Part shown: positions 19,412 to 30,544 of the stretch, in pieces
Position numbering within the stretch: the stretch's first letter is position 1
Layout of the letters: each line of letters opens with the position of its first letter
Assembly (NCBI GenBank): GCA_964058845.1
Contig: CAXKVR010000425.1
Span: forward strand, 1 to 31,864
From: Carex sylvatica
Lineage: Eukaryota > Streptophyta > Magnoliopsida > Poales > Cyperaceae
Direction: 5' to 3'
DNA: 31,864 nucleotides
The notes under the pieces: model-generated
Seen by the model: only the letters and a program-made list of their open reading frames with translations
What the model was told of the DNA's origin: nothing
Database searches by the model: none
Program-made: the position numbers and the translations under genes

Positions 19412-20480
19412 AAGCTTTGGGAGAAAGTCATCGAACATCGCTTAAGAAAAATGACAAGCGTTACGAAGAACAAATTTAGTTTTATATATACCTGGGAGGT
19501 CGATCACAGAGGCGATTTTATTGACAAGACATCTTATTGAGAGATATAGGAGCAAAAGAAGGATCTACACATGGTATTTATTGACTTGGAGAAAGCGTAC
19601 GACAAAGTACTGAGAAATGTCATGTGGTGGGCTCTTGAAAAGAAGAAAGTTCTAACAAAGTACGTTACCCTCATCATGGATATGTACGCTGACGTTGTTG
19701 ACTAGTGTTAGAGCATGCGATAGCGAAACCAACTTTGAGCCCCTACATTTTTGCTCTAGTGATGAACAAAGTTACAAGAGACATACAAGGGGAGATCCCT
19801 TAGTGTATGCTATTTGCTGATGACGTGGTGCTAATCGATGAGAGTAGGATAGGACTTGATAGACAGCTAGAGTTGTGGAGACAGGCTTTAGAATTGAAGA
19901 GTTTTAGACTTAGTAGGTCTAAAATTGAGTATATGAGGTGCGAGTTCAGCGGTGTCAAGTTAGATGATAGAGATGTCACTTTGGCTGGACAAGTAGTGCT
20001 TATGAATGACACCTTTCGATATTTGGGGTTGATATTGTAGAGTGATGGTGAGATTGATGAAGATGTTAGCCATATGATACTAGCGAGTGGATCGACAAAT
20101 GGCGACATGCATCTGGCATCCTATGTAACAGAAAAGTCCCACAAAAGCTCAAAGACAAGTTTTACAGAACAGCTATCAGACCTGCGATGTTGTATGGTGC
20201 AGAATGTTGGACTACTAAAAGACAACACGTTCAGAAGATAAGTGTAGCAGAGTGCGTATGTTGTGGTGGAGTTGTCGTCATACAAGGCGGGATCTCATTA
20301 GAAATGATGATATACGTGATAAACTTTGGGTAGCACCGATTGAAGTGAAGATCGTCCAACATCGCTTGAGATAGTTTGAATATCTCCAACGGAGGCCTTC
20401 TGAAGCACCAGTGTATACTGAAGTTATTTTTATTTCTAGTTTATCTCAACTTATTTGAGACTAAAGATTTTGTTGTTGTA
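19412..20480 (+). pseudogene. RTE-type LINE reverse transcriptase, 3' part, inactivated
   Basis: Reverse transcriptase pieces follow in order across several frames: [55 protein letters not shown] (the Asp-bearing box A, about 19571-19630); LSPYIFALVMNKVTRDIQ; and the catalytic FADDVVLIDESR at about 19810-19845, followed by FRLSRSKIEYM and DTFRYLGLIL. After a stop, the C-terminal parts (RRDLIRNDDIRDKLWVAP, VQHRLR) can still be read. A deletion near 19715-19735 removes the stretch before LSPY that normally holds a GLHQGSA-type motif, and several stops and frameshifts are present. The 3' end GACTAAAGATTTTGTTGTTG matches the TTG-repeat tail typical of plant RTE elements. The 5' half and endonuclease are missing. 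Confidence 0.88.
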
Positions 20481-20770
20481 GTTTTAAATTCTCCTTTGTA
20501 TTTTTATGTTCCTGCATATAATTTACTATATGTAAATGTTTTGCTTGATCAACATTTTAATAGCACTTTTCTATTGACAATTAAATTCCTTCTAAACCTC
20601 CTAATGCATAATATACTGCACACGTTAGTTATCTACTTTTAAATTTTGCAAATTAAGTTTATCGACATTAAAAATAAAATATAGATGACCGATAAATGTC
20701 GGCTTTTCCTACATTATAATTTTAATTTTGCATGCTAATGCAGTCCAAAGTTTATTTGCATGGGCTAAAC

Positions 20771-21159
20771 TAGACTTGAAAAAACGTATCGTACCGTGCT
20801 GTGATTAACACATCGTAACTTTGGTCTTGTACTGTGTCGTGACTAAAATGTTGATGGGTGGTTACGGTTGTGACTCGCGTGCCGTATCCAAACGTAACTA
20901 GTTACGTTTCTCACGTTTAACTATTTTTTTTATTTTTTAAGTTAGTTTATTTAAGATTCATCATTTGATTAAGACTTAACGGTCCTAATTACATGTGACT
21001 CGCGCCGTGATCGGATCTTACGCGTGATGTGCCGTGCCGTGTCGTGTTAAATTTTCAAAAGCTGATCACAACACACAAATGATTACGGCACGAAATAGTC
21101 ATACGTGTCGTGCCGTTCTGTGACGGAGGCGACTCTGCCGTGTCATTTTTCACACTCTA
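20771..21159. mobile_element. hAT-like MITE, copy 2, 389 bp
   Basis: The ends TAGACTTGAAAAAACG and, inverted, TAGAGTGTGAAAAATG are similar. The flanking 8-mers GGCTAAAC and GTCCAAAC match at six of eight positions, in keeping with a decayed hAT target duplication. The interior is CACG/CGTG-rich (GATGTGCCGTGCCGTGTCGT) around an A+T-rich core with TTAAGTTAGTTTATTTAAGA. It is the inverted relative of 14857-15262. Confidence 0.75.
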
Positions 21160-22193
21160 GTCCAAACCTCAATTTTTTTTGATAGCCCACTAAACTGTGC
21201 GCAAAAAACTTAAAACCCCTCTTTTATGTTAGAAATTTCTTGACTTCCCGTGCGCGCCTCCATCTGCTCTAACATTAACCCGTCTGACTCTGCACGGGCC
21301 GTGCCTCCGCCCTTGCGCGCGGTTCCCCGCACTGCCACCCTCCGACCGTCGCCGTATTTTTGACCTACCCACTTTATGACACGAGATTTTGTTTGAAAAA
21401 ACTACATACGGAAAGTTGAGTAGAGAAATTCCATTCCCTGTGAGGGGAACCCGACCCATTGTAAATAACATAATGGACTCCAGAACTAATCCATTATTCA
21501 TGTAAATCTCGGCCCGTTGGTTGTTTGCATAACTACGGTCATCCTTTTTTATTTAGGGCTATGAGGAATAAAAGAGTAAATCCAACGGCGCAGACGACTC
21601 CGAATTAAGGAAACAAACGGACAGGATCATTAAAATATGAGAACACTGTAGATAGACCCTACCAAAGTATTTCTAGGTTAAAATATGACTGCCGCATGTC
21701 TTATTCCATTTTTATTTTACACCGAAAGGCTATTTATACCCTCCTCAAATGGCTCAAAGAATCGTAAATTTGTAATCGTAGCCTCGTAGGTAGATATAAA
21801 AATTGATCATTTTTATTTCTCTTTGAAATGATTCGACGAGAAGAGAGCCAAACAGGTTTGCTATAATTTCTCTATTTTTTTTTTATTTAGTAGCTCAGAC
21901 TGCGTAGAGGTTAATAATGGCCTAAGAGCAATATATTTGTTTCCTTTGGGACCATCTCCTTCTCAGAGATTTTCTCCCGGTTCAGCTCATCTCTGTTATT
22001 TTTCTAAGTAGATATGTTCTTTTACTTTATTACTCAATATAAATTTAAATAGGAACAACTCAAGCCAAAGCTCCAAACTTTCCTTACAACTGCTTGTTGA
22101 TAACAAAAAATGAATGAGCTAAAATAAAAGAGCATAAATCCATCTAAAATGCTTTTATTCACCTGTACATATATTTCAAAAGGTTCTGTTGCT
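21160..22193. repeat. Mostly non-coding; dispersed repeat copy 2 at 21435-21545
   Basis: The segment 21435-21545 is the partner of 13925-14050. The G+C-rich block 21235-21360 (CGTGCGCGCCTCCATCTGCT and on) produces a minus-strand frame of 90 codons with no family resemblance, Arg/Gly-rich because of base composition. The remaining sequence is A+T-rich with nothing recognised. Confidence 0.45.
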
Positions 22194-22392
22194 TGTATCG
22201 TCCCGCAAGTACTAGTTGTGAATTGTGCTGCAAGTACTAGTTGTGAATTGTGCCACAATTACTAGTTGCAAATTGTGCCACAATTACCAGTTGTGAATTG
22301 TCCCGCAAGTACTAGTTACAAATTGTCCCGCAAATACTAGTTGTGAATTGTCCCACAAGCATTATGTGTGAATTGTCCCGCAAATGCTTTTA
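22194..22392. repeat. 25-bp minisatellite, about eight copies
   Basis: The unit AATTGTCCCGCAAGTACTAG followed by TTGTG repeats without gaps at 22221, 22246, 22271, 22296, 22321, 22346 and 22371, with a partial first copy from 22194. Variants alternate between TGTCCCGCAAG and TGTGCCACAAT, so at least two subtypes are interspersed. There are no spacers and no flanking cas-like genes, so it is a satellite, not a CRISPR array. It lies just upstream of the exon-like segments at 22528-23348, possibly in an intron. Confidence 0.93.
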
Positions 22393-22527
22393 TCGAATCG
22401 TACATAATAGTATGGAAGATGACTTCCTATAGTAGCTAATTATTGTAATTGTAACTCTAATGATCTGCAAATAGTCAATCAATCATTGTTGAGTAACACT
22501 ATTTTTTTGTTGTTGCAATTGTTCCAG

Positions 22528-23348
22528 AGGAAAAAACTGAGAACTCGAGGAGTAGCTCTAGGGATGGCTATTGCACTTCAATTTGGCATGAGTAGTCTAG
22601 GAAAGGTAAGAATGCTGCTCAAATTGGTCATAATTTTAATTTAGCATGACTCCCTGCCCTTGTGTATTCTCAAAGTGTTACCAAAATTAACTAATTTGAG
22701 AAATGACATTTGTGCGAATAACAATGCAGATTGCACCAAATATAAATTCAGACCGATCGTTCTGCTATGGAACTCTCAAAGTATTACCAAAATATGACCT
22801 TAAATTAATCAACTAGGCCATTTGTACACATCAAACCTTAATATGAGATGAATTCTGCACTTGAATTCACAAGTACTGAAAAGACTGTCAAAGTAACTCC
22901 CTTTATTATTCAAGTATGAAAATATAGCTAGAACTGATGTATGTCCTATAATAATTATTCTTGAAATGTTTATAAATTTTGTGTTTATTATTCATTGAAT
23001 TACCAGCAACATTTTGCATAAAATATGGTTCACTTGTATAGCAGTATTGTTTATTGTTAGATTTTTGGTAATATTCTAGGAAGGCTGTAACTCTGGTCCC
23101 TTATCATGTACCAAAAATTCAAAAATTAAATCAAACACTCATTGATCCGTTTGCATCCTTGATGATATCAATTCCAGATTTCAAGGGCGAAGAGGAGTTG
23201 CGTGGGCCCAGTGGATAGCGATCCCCTGAGAATTTGAAGAACAGAAAGGATGCACTGCTTCCAGTGCCTTGTGAGAACAACCAGGGACGATCTCTCCCAA
23301 TTTGCCAGTGCGAGAGCCAGGCTAAGTCTGGAGAAGGCAATTTGTCAG
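22528..23348 (+). pseudogene. Two exon-like segments of an unrecognised gene, one nonsense codon
   Basis: Segment 1 (22528-22605, 26 codons) has acceptor TTGTTCCAG and donor GGAAAG|GTAAGA, and reads RKKLRTRGVALGMAIALQFG and MSSLGK. Segment 2 (23178-23348, 57 codons) has acceptor AATTCCAG and possible donor TGTCAG|GTAAAT. It reads ISRAKRSCVGPVDSDPLRI, TGA, then RTERMHCFQCLVRTTRDDLS and QFASARARLSLEKAICQ. Both are phase 0, multiples of three and richer in G+C than their surroundings, as expected for real exons. The single TGA is one C-to-T step from CGA (Arg). The frame may also read past 23348 to 23532 (VNNLPELRITLDIAS). I do not recognise the protein. No further exons were found. Confidence 0.5.
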
Positions 23349-23534
23349 GTAAATAATCTTCCCGAGTTGAGGATAACCCTAGACATAGCCTCTCCACAAC
23401 ACAAGGCAGCATCTCAAGAAGGCACACGCTTGCCATATGTCACAAATTTAATTAGTAGATATGTTGTAGTAATTGTTTTTCTTTTTGTTGAAGACTGCTC
23501 GCTGTTAGAGCATTTTTGTACAATTTTTTTTTAG

Positions 23535-26500
23535 ATAAGAAAAAAATAGGGTCAAGTTTGTAATTTTAAATATTCACAAAAAAAGTGATTGTATTGGCTA
23601 TGTGCCTATGTCACCGATCAAAGATTAAATAAGGTATGTTCTTAACTAAATTTCAAGTTTATATACTTGTTCAATGTATCTTGTATTTTTCGTAGCTAAA
23701 GAAGTTTATATACTTGTTCATTGAATTACCAGCAACATTCTGAATTTCTCAACAAGAGATGATAAAATCATAATTTTGAATAATTAAGATGGTAACTAAA
23801 GAATTTCGGGATGGTTTGCTATTCAATGTTGTTCTCGCTCTAGGAAGCGAAGCCGAACAAAAAAGAGTTACCAATTACAAGAGAAAAAGTAGATGGCGTC
23901 ATTGCTTTTATGTGTTAATTTCGTTCAGTCCGTCATTAACGATCTTAATTAGTTATCAGAGTCAACTTGTATTCAGATTCCAGACAGTCAGTTAAATGTT
24001 AATATTAGGATCAAACAATGAATAAAATCGCACCTTGTTTCTCTACTCGAATATATAGTTCAAATCGTTGATCCAAGCGATAATGCTTATAGAAAATGCT
24101 AAAATTATATTATGATGTATGTTTAAGCGTTGAGCATCTTCATATCCATCATTGAATTTTTTAATTTATTTGTCATATTAAAAATTTAGCAATATTTTTT
24201 ATATTAATTTTAGAATATTTTCTTTTTTACAATTTAAATTTCACTGACATGACAAAGAATATTTGTTTCAAAATTAGTAAAGAGAGCAATGTTTGTAATT
24301 GCAAGATGAAGATAAGATACTTTTAGGCAAATTTACTTCATATTTCTTCTAAATTAATCCTCTTATTCATATTGAGTGTTTTTATTATTCACTTTGATTA
24401 CTTTGTTTAATTATTTATATTGAGTATTCATTCACTTTGTTTATTTGATGACTTTATTATTCAGCCAAACAGAGTGATGCAGCACTTGGCATCCAGAATG
24501 TGAAAGATATTGGTTGACAGTGAATTGACTGGTTAAATCACTGATCTATGAATAAAATATCCACAAATAATATATGTTTACAATTGTAACGATATAAAAA
24601 AAATCATAACTAATAATATAAAATTATATATTATGATTACTACATTAAAAATATATGTATACATAATAAATTCAGAAACTGACTCATACATAATAGAACA
24701 AGAAAGTATTAATCTAATTATGAAATTATATGTTTTGAAAAAAAAATACATGTTTTGGTTAGAATTAAAACTGAATAGACTTGACTGGAAGTGATGCAAT
24801 GAGAAAGCTATTGATGTCTTCCTTTTTTTTTCATTTCCTTCAATATTTTCTTTGATTTCCCTCATCATTCCTTTCCTTCTCAAAAAACAAATTGTGTTGG
24901 CTGGGTTAATAAAAACTAAAAAGCCTTTACCTCTCTATCTCTCTCTTTCCTTCTCCAAAACGATTTGGTGTTAAGGGAGGTCCATGCTCCTCTTTTCCTT
25001 GTTTCTATCATAGTATAGTTTTCTATTGAGTCTTAGCTGCGAAATACTTTGCATTCTTCCTTCACTGCTTCATCGGGTTAATTTTGAACATTTCGTTATT
25101 ACTCTATCCTTTTTTGTTGACAAATTTAACCTTGAATACCTTGTTAATTAAATCTGAATATGACTAATTGTTCGATTTAAAACATTTCTTCTTAATTGCA
25201 ACTTGTGGCTGTTCAGATTTTAGAAATATGTCATTGTATAATGCTGGTCTAGTTTATGGAAAACCATATGAGTTTCTCTGATCATTACTAAATCAATTAT
25301 TATTTGCTAAATCAGTTGAAACATTCATTATGCAAATCATGTCCATCATATTTATGCTTGTCTTGATAAGTTTAATCTTCTAAGATGCGTGAATTTTATA
25401 TTCTCATATCAGATTTCATGGTATCTGTTTTTATTTATTGTCAGTTGCTCTAAATCTTGTATCTATCATAATATATTCTATATACCCGATAATTAACACA
25501 CTTGTTCTCAATTTATCATGTCTGAACTTATTTTGTAAAAAAAGATTTTCACATTTGCTTTTAATAATTCTAAGATACATTCTGGTAAAGTTATGAAATT
25601 GTCAAGTTCAGTTTTGCAAAATTCTGGACCAAGTATTGTTTTCTTGATATTTATGATAAACAAAAACTGCTCAACATAATTTCTGGTAAAAATATATTAT
25701 TATAGTATAGTTCAGAGGTGTTTAGGGACCATTCTGTAAAATTCAGAGGCTTTACTTCAAGGTTCTGCGGACAGGTTTCAGGGGCTTTTCCGTAAGGAAA
25801 AATCTTTTCTGACACGTTTCAGGGACTGATATACAAATTTATCTGAAAACTGGTTCCTTTAGGAATTCTCTAAAAGATAGCTCAATTTTTATTAAAACTG
25901 AGTGCCTACCAGGGATTGAAAGCTGACAGAATAATTACCTTTAAGTCCTTCTCGGACCTACTTGTGGCAGGATGTAAAGATGGTTAGGAAACACTATTTC
26001 TAATGGAATGTCAAGAAATTACTTGTTCTAAGCTGTAGAAAACTTCAGTAACAACAGAAAACAATAAATTTGATTAGTTCAACATTATTTAAAATGATTC
26101 TATAGGTTCTAAATTACGTATGTCGGAAACTACATTTAGATTTAGAGAATCAAGAGGAAGGTCCTGATGAGTCGGTTGAGATCCAGATTGACAACTAGTA
26201 TTAGAGTTTGCTTCAGTTCAGGTGTGGGTCATGTGGATTTTTTTTATTTTTTCTAGGTTGATCTTACACATTCTGGCATTGAAACTAAATACTGCACTGA
26301 GAGATATTTACGATCTCTCACCCTTCTCACCATGCTAGACTCTTGTTGCCATTTCTTTCTTTTGTAGGAGTATTTGAATTGCTTGGATTATTGTGACTTG
26401 ATTTAATATTATTTTATTGAACTTGGCTAATTAAGAGATGTTATTGATAATGTATGGATTGATCTTGGTACCTTTTGCATGTATTATTAATATTAGACGC

Positions 26501-27510
26501 CACGGGTTGTATTAAATTGGCTGCTTTTTTGATATATTGATCATCCTTTACAAGATTCTAGTTACAATCTACATATAGAAGAGAAACAAAGAATAGCCGT
26601 TACAGGTTATACACAGAGAAAGGAAAAAAATTGAAGAGAAGGAGGTGCAGTGCTGGTACTTTAATTGTACCGTTGAAAAAGTAAAAAACCCACATCTATG
26701 CTAAACACACCCAAAGTGTATCTCCCACAATATCTCAATGATATGTGTCTTCAATTATATATCTTCTTTATCAGGTTCTTCATTTTTGTTTCAAGACTGG
26801 TTATTTTATCTCTACTTATTATGTGGTAGCTAGGAGTTGAACATAGTGGGAATTAGATTTGATCATAAAGGACAATATTGTCATATTATATAAAATGAAA
26901 TTCTTTTTATTTTTAGTAATGATTTCCAATGAAGAGAGTGATAGAATAACTCAAACTTTTTTATTTTAGGTTTCCATCAACAAATTCAATTGGGGATCAT
27001 CTCTATTGAAATCAATTGAACTCTCATAAACTTTTCATTCTGATCATCAAGAGGTTCTTCATTAATTTACTTAATCACCGGGGAAAAAACGCCTCTACTA
27101 TGATTTATTACTAGTCCTTTAATTATCGGCATTTAAGTATTGATTTAAATAGCACCATAATTTGAGGCTTATAGACTTAGTTTTAATATATAATTCTTTG
27201 TGATTTTCATCTACATTTATTTTACTAGTTTTATTTGTGCTATCTAGAATGTTATCGCACAAGCTGCTCTCAATAATTATTGTACTTATCAAGAATGTAA
27301 TTAAATATGTAATTTTCTCGAATTGGTATGTAGTGAATATTAAATTGTAATATACAATATTATTTATCCTTACATCTAATGTAGTACATAAATTAGATTG
27401 GAATATGTTAAACTAAAAGAAATTGTTGCACTGCTAAAATTCATATGCAACTAATTATTGAAATAATCTACAAAATTGCATGAGAATTTAGTCTATATTA
27501 CTGTTAAAAT
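23535..27510. other. Four kb without recognisable genes
   Basis: A+T-rich, intron- or intergenic-like DNA. A pyrimidine-rich stretch (CCTCTCTATCTCTCTCTTTC, 24930-24955) resembles a plant 5' leader but no coding exon follows. A repeated phrase is present at 25740-25830 (GGTTTCAGGGGCTTTTCCGT and CGTTTCAGGGACTGATATAC), hinting at an eroded element. Frames at 23789-23995 and 24578-24883 have random-looking composition. No tRNA, rRNA or transposase signature was seen. Confidence 0.5.
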
Positions 27511-27599
27511 ATATATATATATATGAGATGAGCTATGGTTAGCTATAGAGTAAAAGAGGTTTTTTACTCTATGGCAAAAAAATTATATTTTGAAAATCC

Positions 27600-28080
27600 A
27601 AACAACTAATCTGAACTGCTTAACATGATCTCCATATTGAAATGTGCTAGAAATCCAAATTATACATTTTTTTGATTTTTTTTTTTACTATTTATTAAGC
27701 CACTTTGAAAATCGCCAATCCGGTGGTATAGAAATTTTTACTATTTTTACTGTTCATCCGAATTTTCAGATTTTTAAAGTGGCTTAATAAATAGTAAAAA
27801 AATTTCAAAAAAAAATATAAAATTTAGTTTCCATGCATATTTTATTATGAAGAACATGTTGGAAGGTTCGAATCGGCTATTTGAACTTTGAAAATAAAGA
27901 TATTGCGTGGAGTATAAATGTTGGATCAACGATTTTCAAAGTGGCTTAATAAATAGTAAAAAAATTCAGAAAAATGTAAAATTTGGTCTCCAAGCACATT
28001 TCAATATAGAGATCACATCTAACGGTTCCGATCGACCATTTGGACATTGAAAACACAAAAATGAGTTATAAGCATATGTG
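27600..28080. mobile_element. Palindromic MITE-like element with three copies of an arm
   Basis: TACTATTTATTAAGCCACTT with GAAAATCG (27686-27714) is inverted at 27774-27805 (AAAGTGGCTTAATAAATAGT) and again at 27931-27965 (CGATTTTCAAAGTGGCTTAA, TAAATAGTAAAA). So one left arm faces two right arms about 155 bp apart. The outer parts match as well: AACATGATCTCCATATTGAAATGTGCTAGAAATCCAAAT faces TTTGGTCTCCAAGCACATTT, CAATATAGAGATCAC. The last phrases are shared with the copy at 1395-1815. No protein is encoded. The extra arm may come from a nested or tandem insertion of the same family. Confidence 0.7.
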
Positions 28081-28111
28081 GGGATATGCTTATATAAGCA
28101 TAGTAGCTAAC

Positions 28112-28114
<3 letters not shown>

Positions 28115-28159
<45 letters not shown>
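28115..28159. repeat. (TA)n microsatellite, about 22 repeats
   Basis: Uninterrupted TA dinucleotides follow directly after the palindromic element. An apparent Tyr-Ile repeat protein on the minus strand here is only this microsatellite in translation. Confidence 0.95.
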
Positions 28160-28161
<2 letters not shown>

Positions 28162-28559
28162 CTTTTACACCGATTTGAAACAGTGCCAAACTATTTAATA
28201 TCATTGCTAAATTATATGTAACATTTTTAAACTCATCAATCAATAGATTGAAAATTGAATGAAGATAATTATTAAACTAATCTATAAAATTGAATCAGTA
28301 TATATATCAAATTCAGAATCATACCAAGAATGGCATTATAACATTCAAAATAATTATATTAACTTTTTTACTACATTCTTCAAAAGAAGTTTACTTTTTA
28401 AAGTTTGAATATTGAATATTGTTAACATTTTCATTGAAATCTTTTATAATACGAATAAAAGATCTTCAATGAAAAGTTCTAGAAGATTCATGTTAAAATT
28501 AAAAAAAAAATTGATAATAAAGAATACTTGTGCGCTATAAAAAAGCAGCCGGACCGTAA

Positions 28560-28682
28560 AGAATTCTCATAAACCCTAACCCTAAACCCCCAAACTTATA
28601 AATAACCTCTTTTGTTGCTCTCATAACCTTGGTAGCTGCTTCTCTCTTTCACGTGCCAACTTTCTATATCTCTCCTTTATAG
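28560..28682 (+). promoter_or_regulatory. Telo-box plus TATA promoter-like stretch
   Basis: AAACCCTAACCCTAAACCCC (28572-28591) is a double telo-box. A TATA-like TTATAAATAA follows within 10 bp, and then a CT-rich leader-like stretch (TCTCTCTTTCACGTGCC). This order is typical of plant promoters for ribosomal-protein and other translation genes. No coding exon follows; from about 28683 the sequence becomes repeat-like (GAACCGAACCAGACATCGAC). Confidence 0.45.
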
Positions 28683-29503
28683 CAATGTTATCAGAACCGA
28701 ACCAGACATCGACCTGGTAAACCTCCGGGTTAATAGTTCACTGGTCAGACCAATAGATCAATCGGTTCAACTGCTGATTTTTTGAAATAGAAGCAACTTA
28801 TAACATGAATACCCAGAATAATATGTACTTGTAGAAAGTTAACAAAAGTAAGTCAATTGTTTAAATATTTTCTATTATGTTAGTTTCATGCTGATGCTAT
28901 TATGCTATTTTGCTGACTACAATTGCTAAATTTCTTTTAAGTTCATTTTTTTCCTGGTCCATTGAATCATGCTTTAACATACTAGCTCTCTCAGATTAAA
29001 TAAAATAACCAGGAAGCATCGTGCAATCCCCACGAGCCTCCTGTACTAGAGTTTAGAGTCTCTCCTGTCCTAGATTTGACCTCTTGACGAAGTCAACTCC
29101 GAGAAATGCATTCCTTTCTTTGTCAACTATGATGACCAAGTTCTTCTCATCTTTATTTAGGTGGATGCAAGACATTATCGTAAGAAGGCTAGTTTTCCCA
29201 TTTTCACCTTCGCTTTTGTTGTTCTTTCCTTGTTGTCGGACTTGATCGGTCTTCTCTTATTTTTGTATTTTTAGATGGGAAGAAGATTCCTTGCCCCATC
29301 TAAGCTTGGTGCACATGACCTGTTGAAGGGGTTTGTAAGTGGTTTATGTGAATCACGTTTAAATATTAAAATATCGAATAGAATAGTGGAAATGAAAAAC
29401 TAGTGATTTTGTTTTGAACTAGACATTTGCGTCGGTTTGATTTAGCGAATTTTTAATAAAATCGGCTGGTTAAACCTCTTTTGGCCGGTTCATTAACTGA
29501 ACG
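28683..29503. repeat. Possible element with CCGGTT-rich ends around an exon-like core
   Basis: The left end (AGAACCGAACCAGACATCGA, CTCCGGGTTAATAGTTCACTGG) and right end (ATCGGCTGGTTAAACCTCTT, TTGGCCGGTTCATTAACTGA) are both rich in the GGTTAA/CCGGTT motifs seen at ends of plant repeats, but their inverted match is weak. The middle (29160-29340) has splice-like signals: a stretch ending TTGTATTTTTAG precedes ATGGGAAGAAGATTCCTTGC, which stays open for about 18 codons (MGRRFLAPSKLGAHDLLKG). It could be a captured exon. I do not recognise a gene. Confidence 0.3.
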
Positions 29504-30029
29504 ATTAGGGATGGCAATGGGCTGAACCCACATATATTTTGCCAATTTCAGACCTGGCTTGCCTGTTAAAAACTCACGGGCCGCCTGCCTGGCCTGATCT
29601 GGCAGGCCTGAAAATTTAGGTCTGGCCCGCCCATGGGCTTCTCATCATTCATGCGCTTGCCTGTCTGCGCCAATGGGGCGCCTTATCCGGCTCAGCCCAG
29701 CCTGCCTGGTCCCATCCAACAATAATTTACACAGCAATTTAAACAATTTTCTTATACACCAAATTTTAATTTAACACTAAAATGTCATACAAACAATACA
29801 AATACCACTAAAATCCATACAAACAAATACAAACAATGCAAATATCACTAAAATCCATACAAATACAAGCATTGCACAATCAAATTACACAAAATAGAAT
29901 TTAACACCAAATGACATAGTTTAACACTAAATAACATAGTTTTAATACTAAAATAAATTACACAAGCACATTCTTTGATGCAATTAGCTCGATGCTGCAT
30001 AATCTGACGTTGCCTTTCTTTCTCCAATA

Positions 30030-30420
30030 TAGAAGACACCTAGCAAAATCACAACAGCCTTATAAATTCATTTCAAGTTCTATTTATTCTATTAATTCAA
30101 AATCACAACCGCCTTATAAATAACTATGCAATTCAGATTTATAATCACAGCAGCCTTATAAATTAATTTATAAATCACAACAGCCTTATAAGTAAGTTCT
30201 ATACACCTAACTATGCTTTTCAGATTTATAATCACAGCAGCCTTATACACCTAACTATGCAATTCAGCAGCCTTATAAATAACTATGCAATTCAGATTTA
30301 TAAATCACATCAGCCTTATAAACATCAAATTTATAAATCACAGCCTTAGATGCTTGACAGCCTTATAAATCACATCAGCCTTATAAGTAAGTTCTATACA
30401 AATCATATTTTATAAACTTG
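30030..30420. repeat. Degenerate repeats of CAGCCTTATAAAT in the hAT 3' region
   Basis: The motif AATCACANCAGCCTTATAA occurs roughly ten times, mixed with CTATGCAATTCAGATTTATA. The periods are irregular, about 20-60 bp. The block lies between the 3' terminus and the transposase stop codon. Subterminal repeats of hAT elements often bind transposase, but these are far from the end, so this may only be an expanded untranslated region. Confidence 0.75.
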
Positions 30421-30544
30421 AGAATAAACTTACTGTTTCATAGGCACTATTTATTCTCAAGTATATGAAGGCACTATTTATGCAATTTGTCCCTTATAAA
30501 TATGAAAGTAGAAAAGATAATAATTATTCATACCATTTATTCCT

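Noticed and set aside
19800..20108. 102-codon minus-strand frame
   Set aside because: Antisense shadow of the LINE reverse transcriptase.
21229..21501. 90-codon minus-strand frame, Arg/Gly-rich
   Set aside because: Explained by a G+C-rich block and the dispersed repeat; no motif and no start context.
22194..22392. CRISPR-like regular repeats
   Set aside because: Units are directly adjacent with no unique spacers, and the genome is eukaryotic. It is a minisatellite.
23789..23995. 68-codon plus-strand frame (MVTKEFRDGLLF...), with an alternative frame reading SRSRKRSRTKKSYQ
   Set aside because: Either frame is short, unsupported by splice sites and without a recognisable domain. I considered an organelle-derived or SR-protein piece but could not support it.
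26161..26200. Hammerhead-ribozyme-like CTGATGAGTC
   Set aside because: The core CTGATGA is present, but the required GAAAC after stem II is missing (GACAAC is found) and no stem III pairing is seen.
28019..28243. Tyr-Ile repeat protein on the minus strand
   Set aside because: It is only the (TA)n microsatellite translated.
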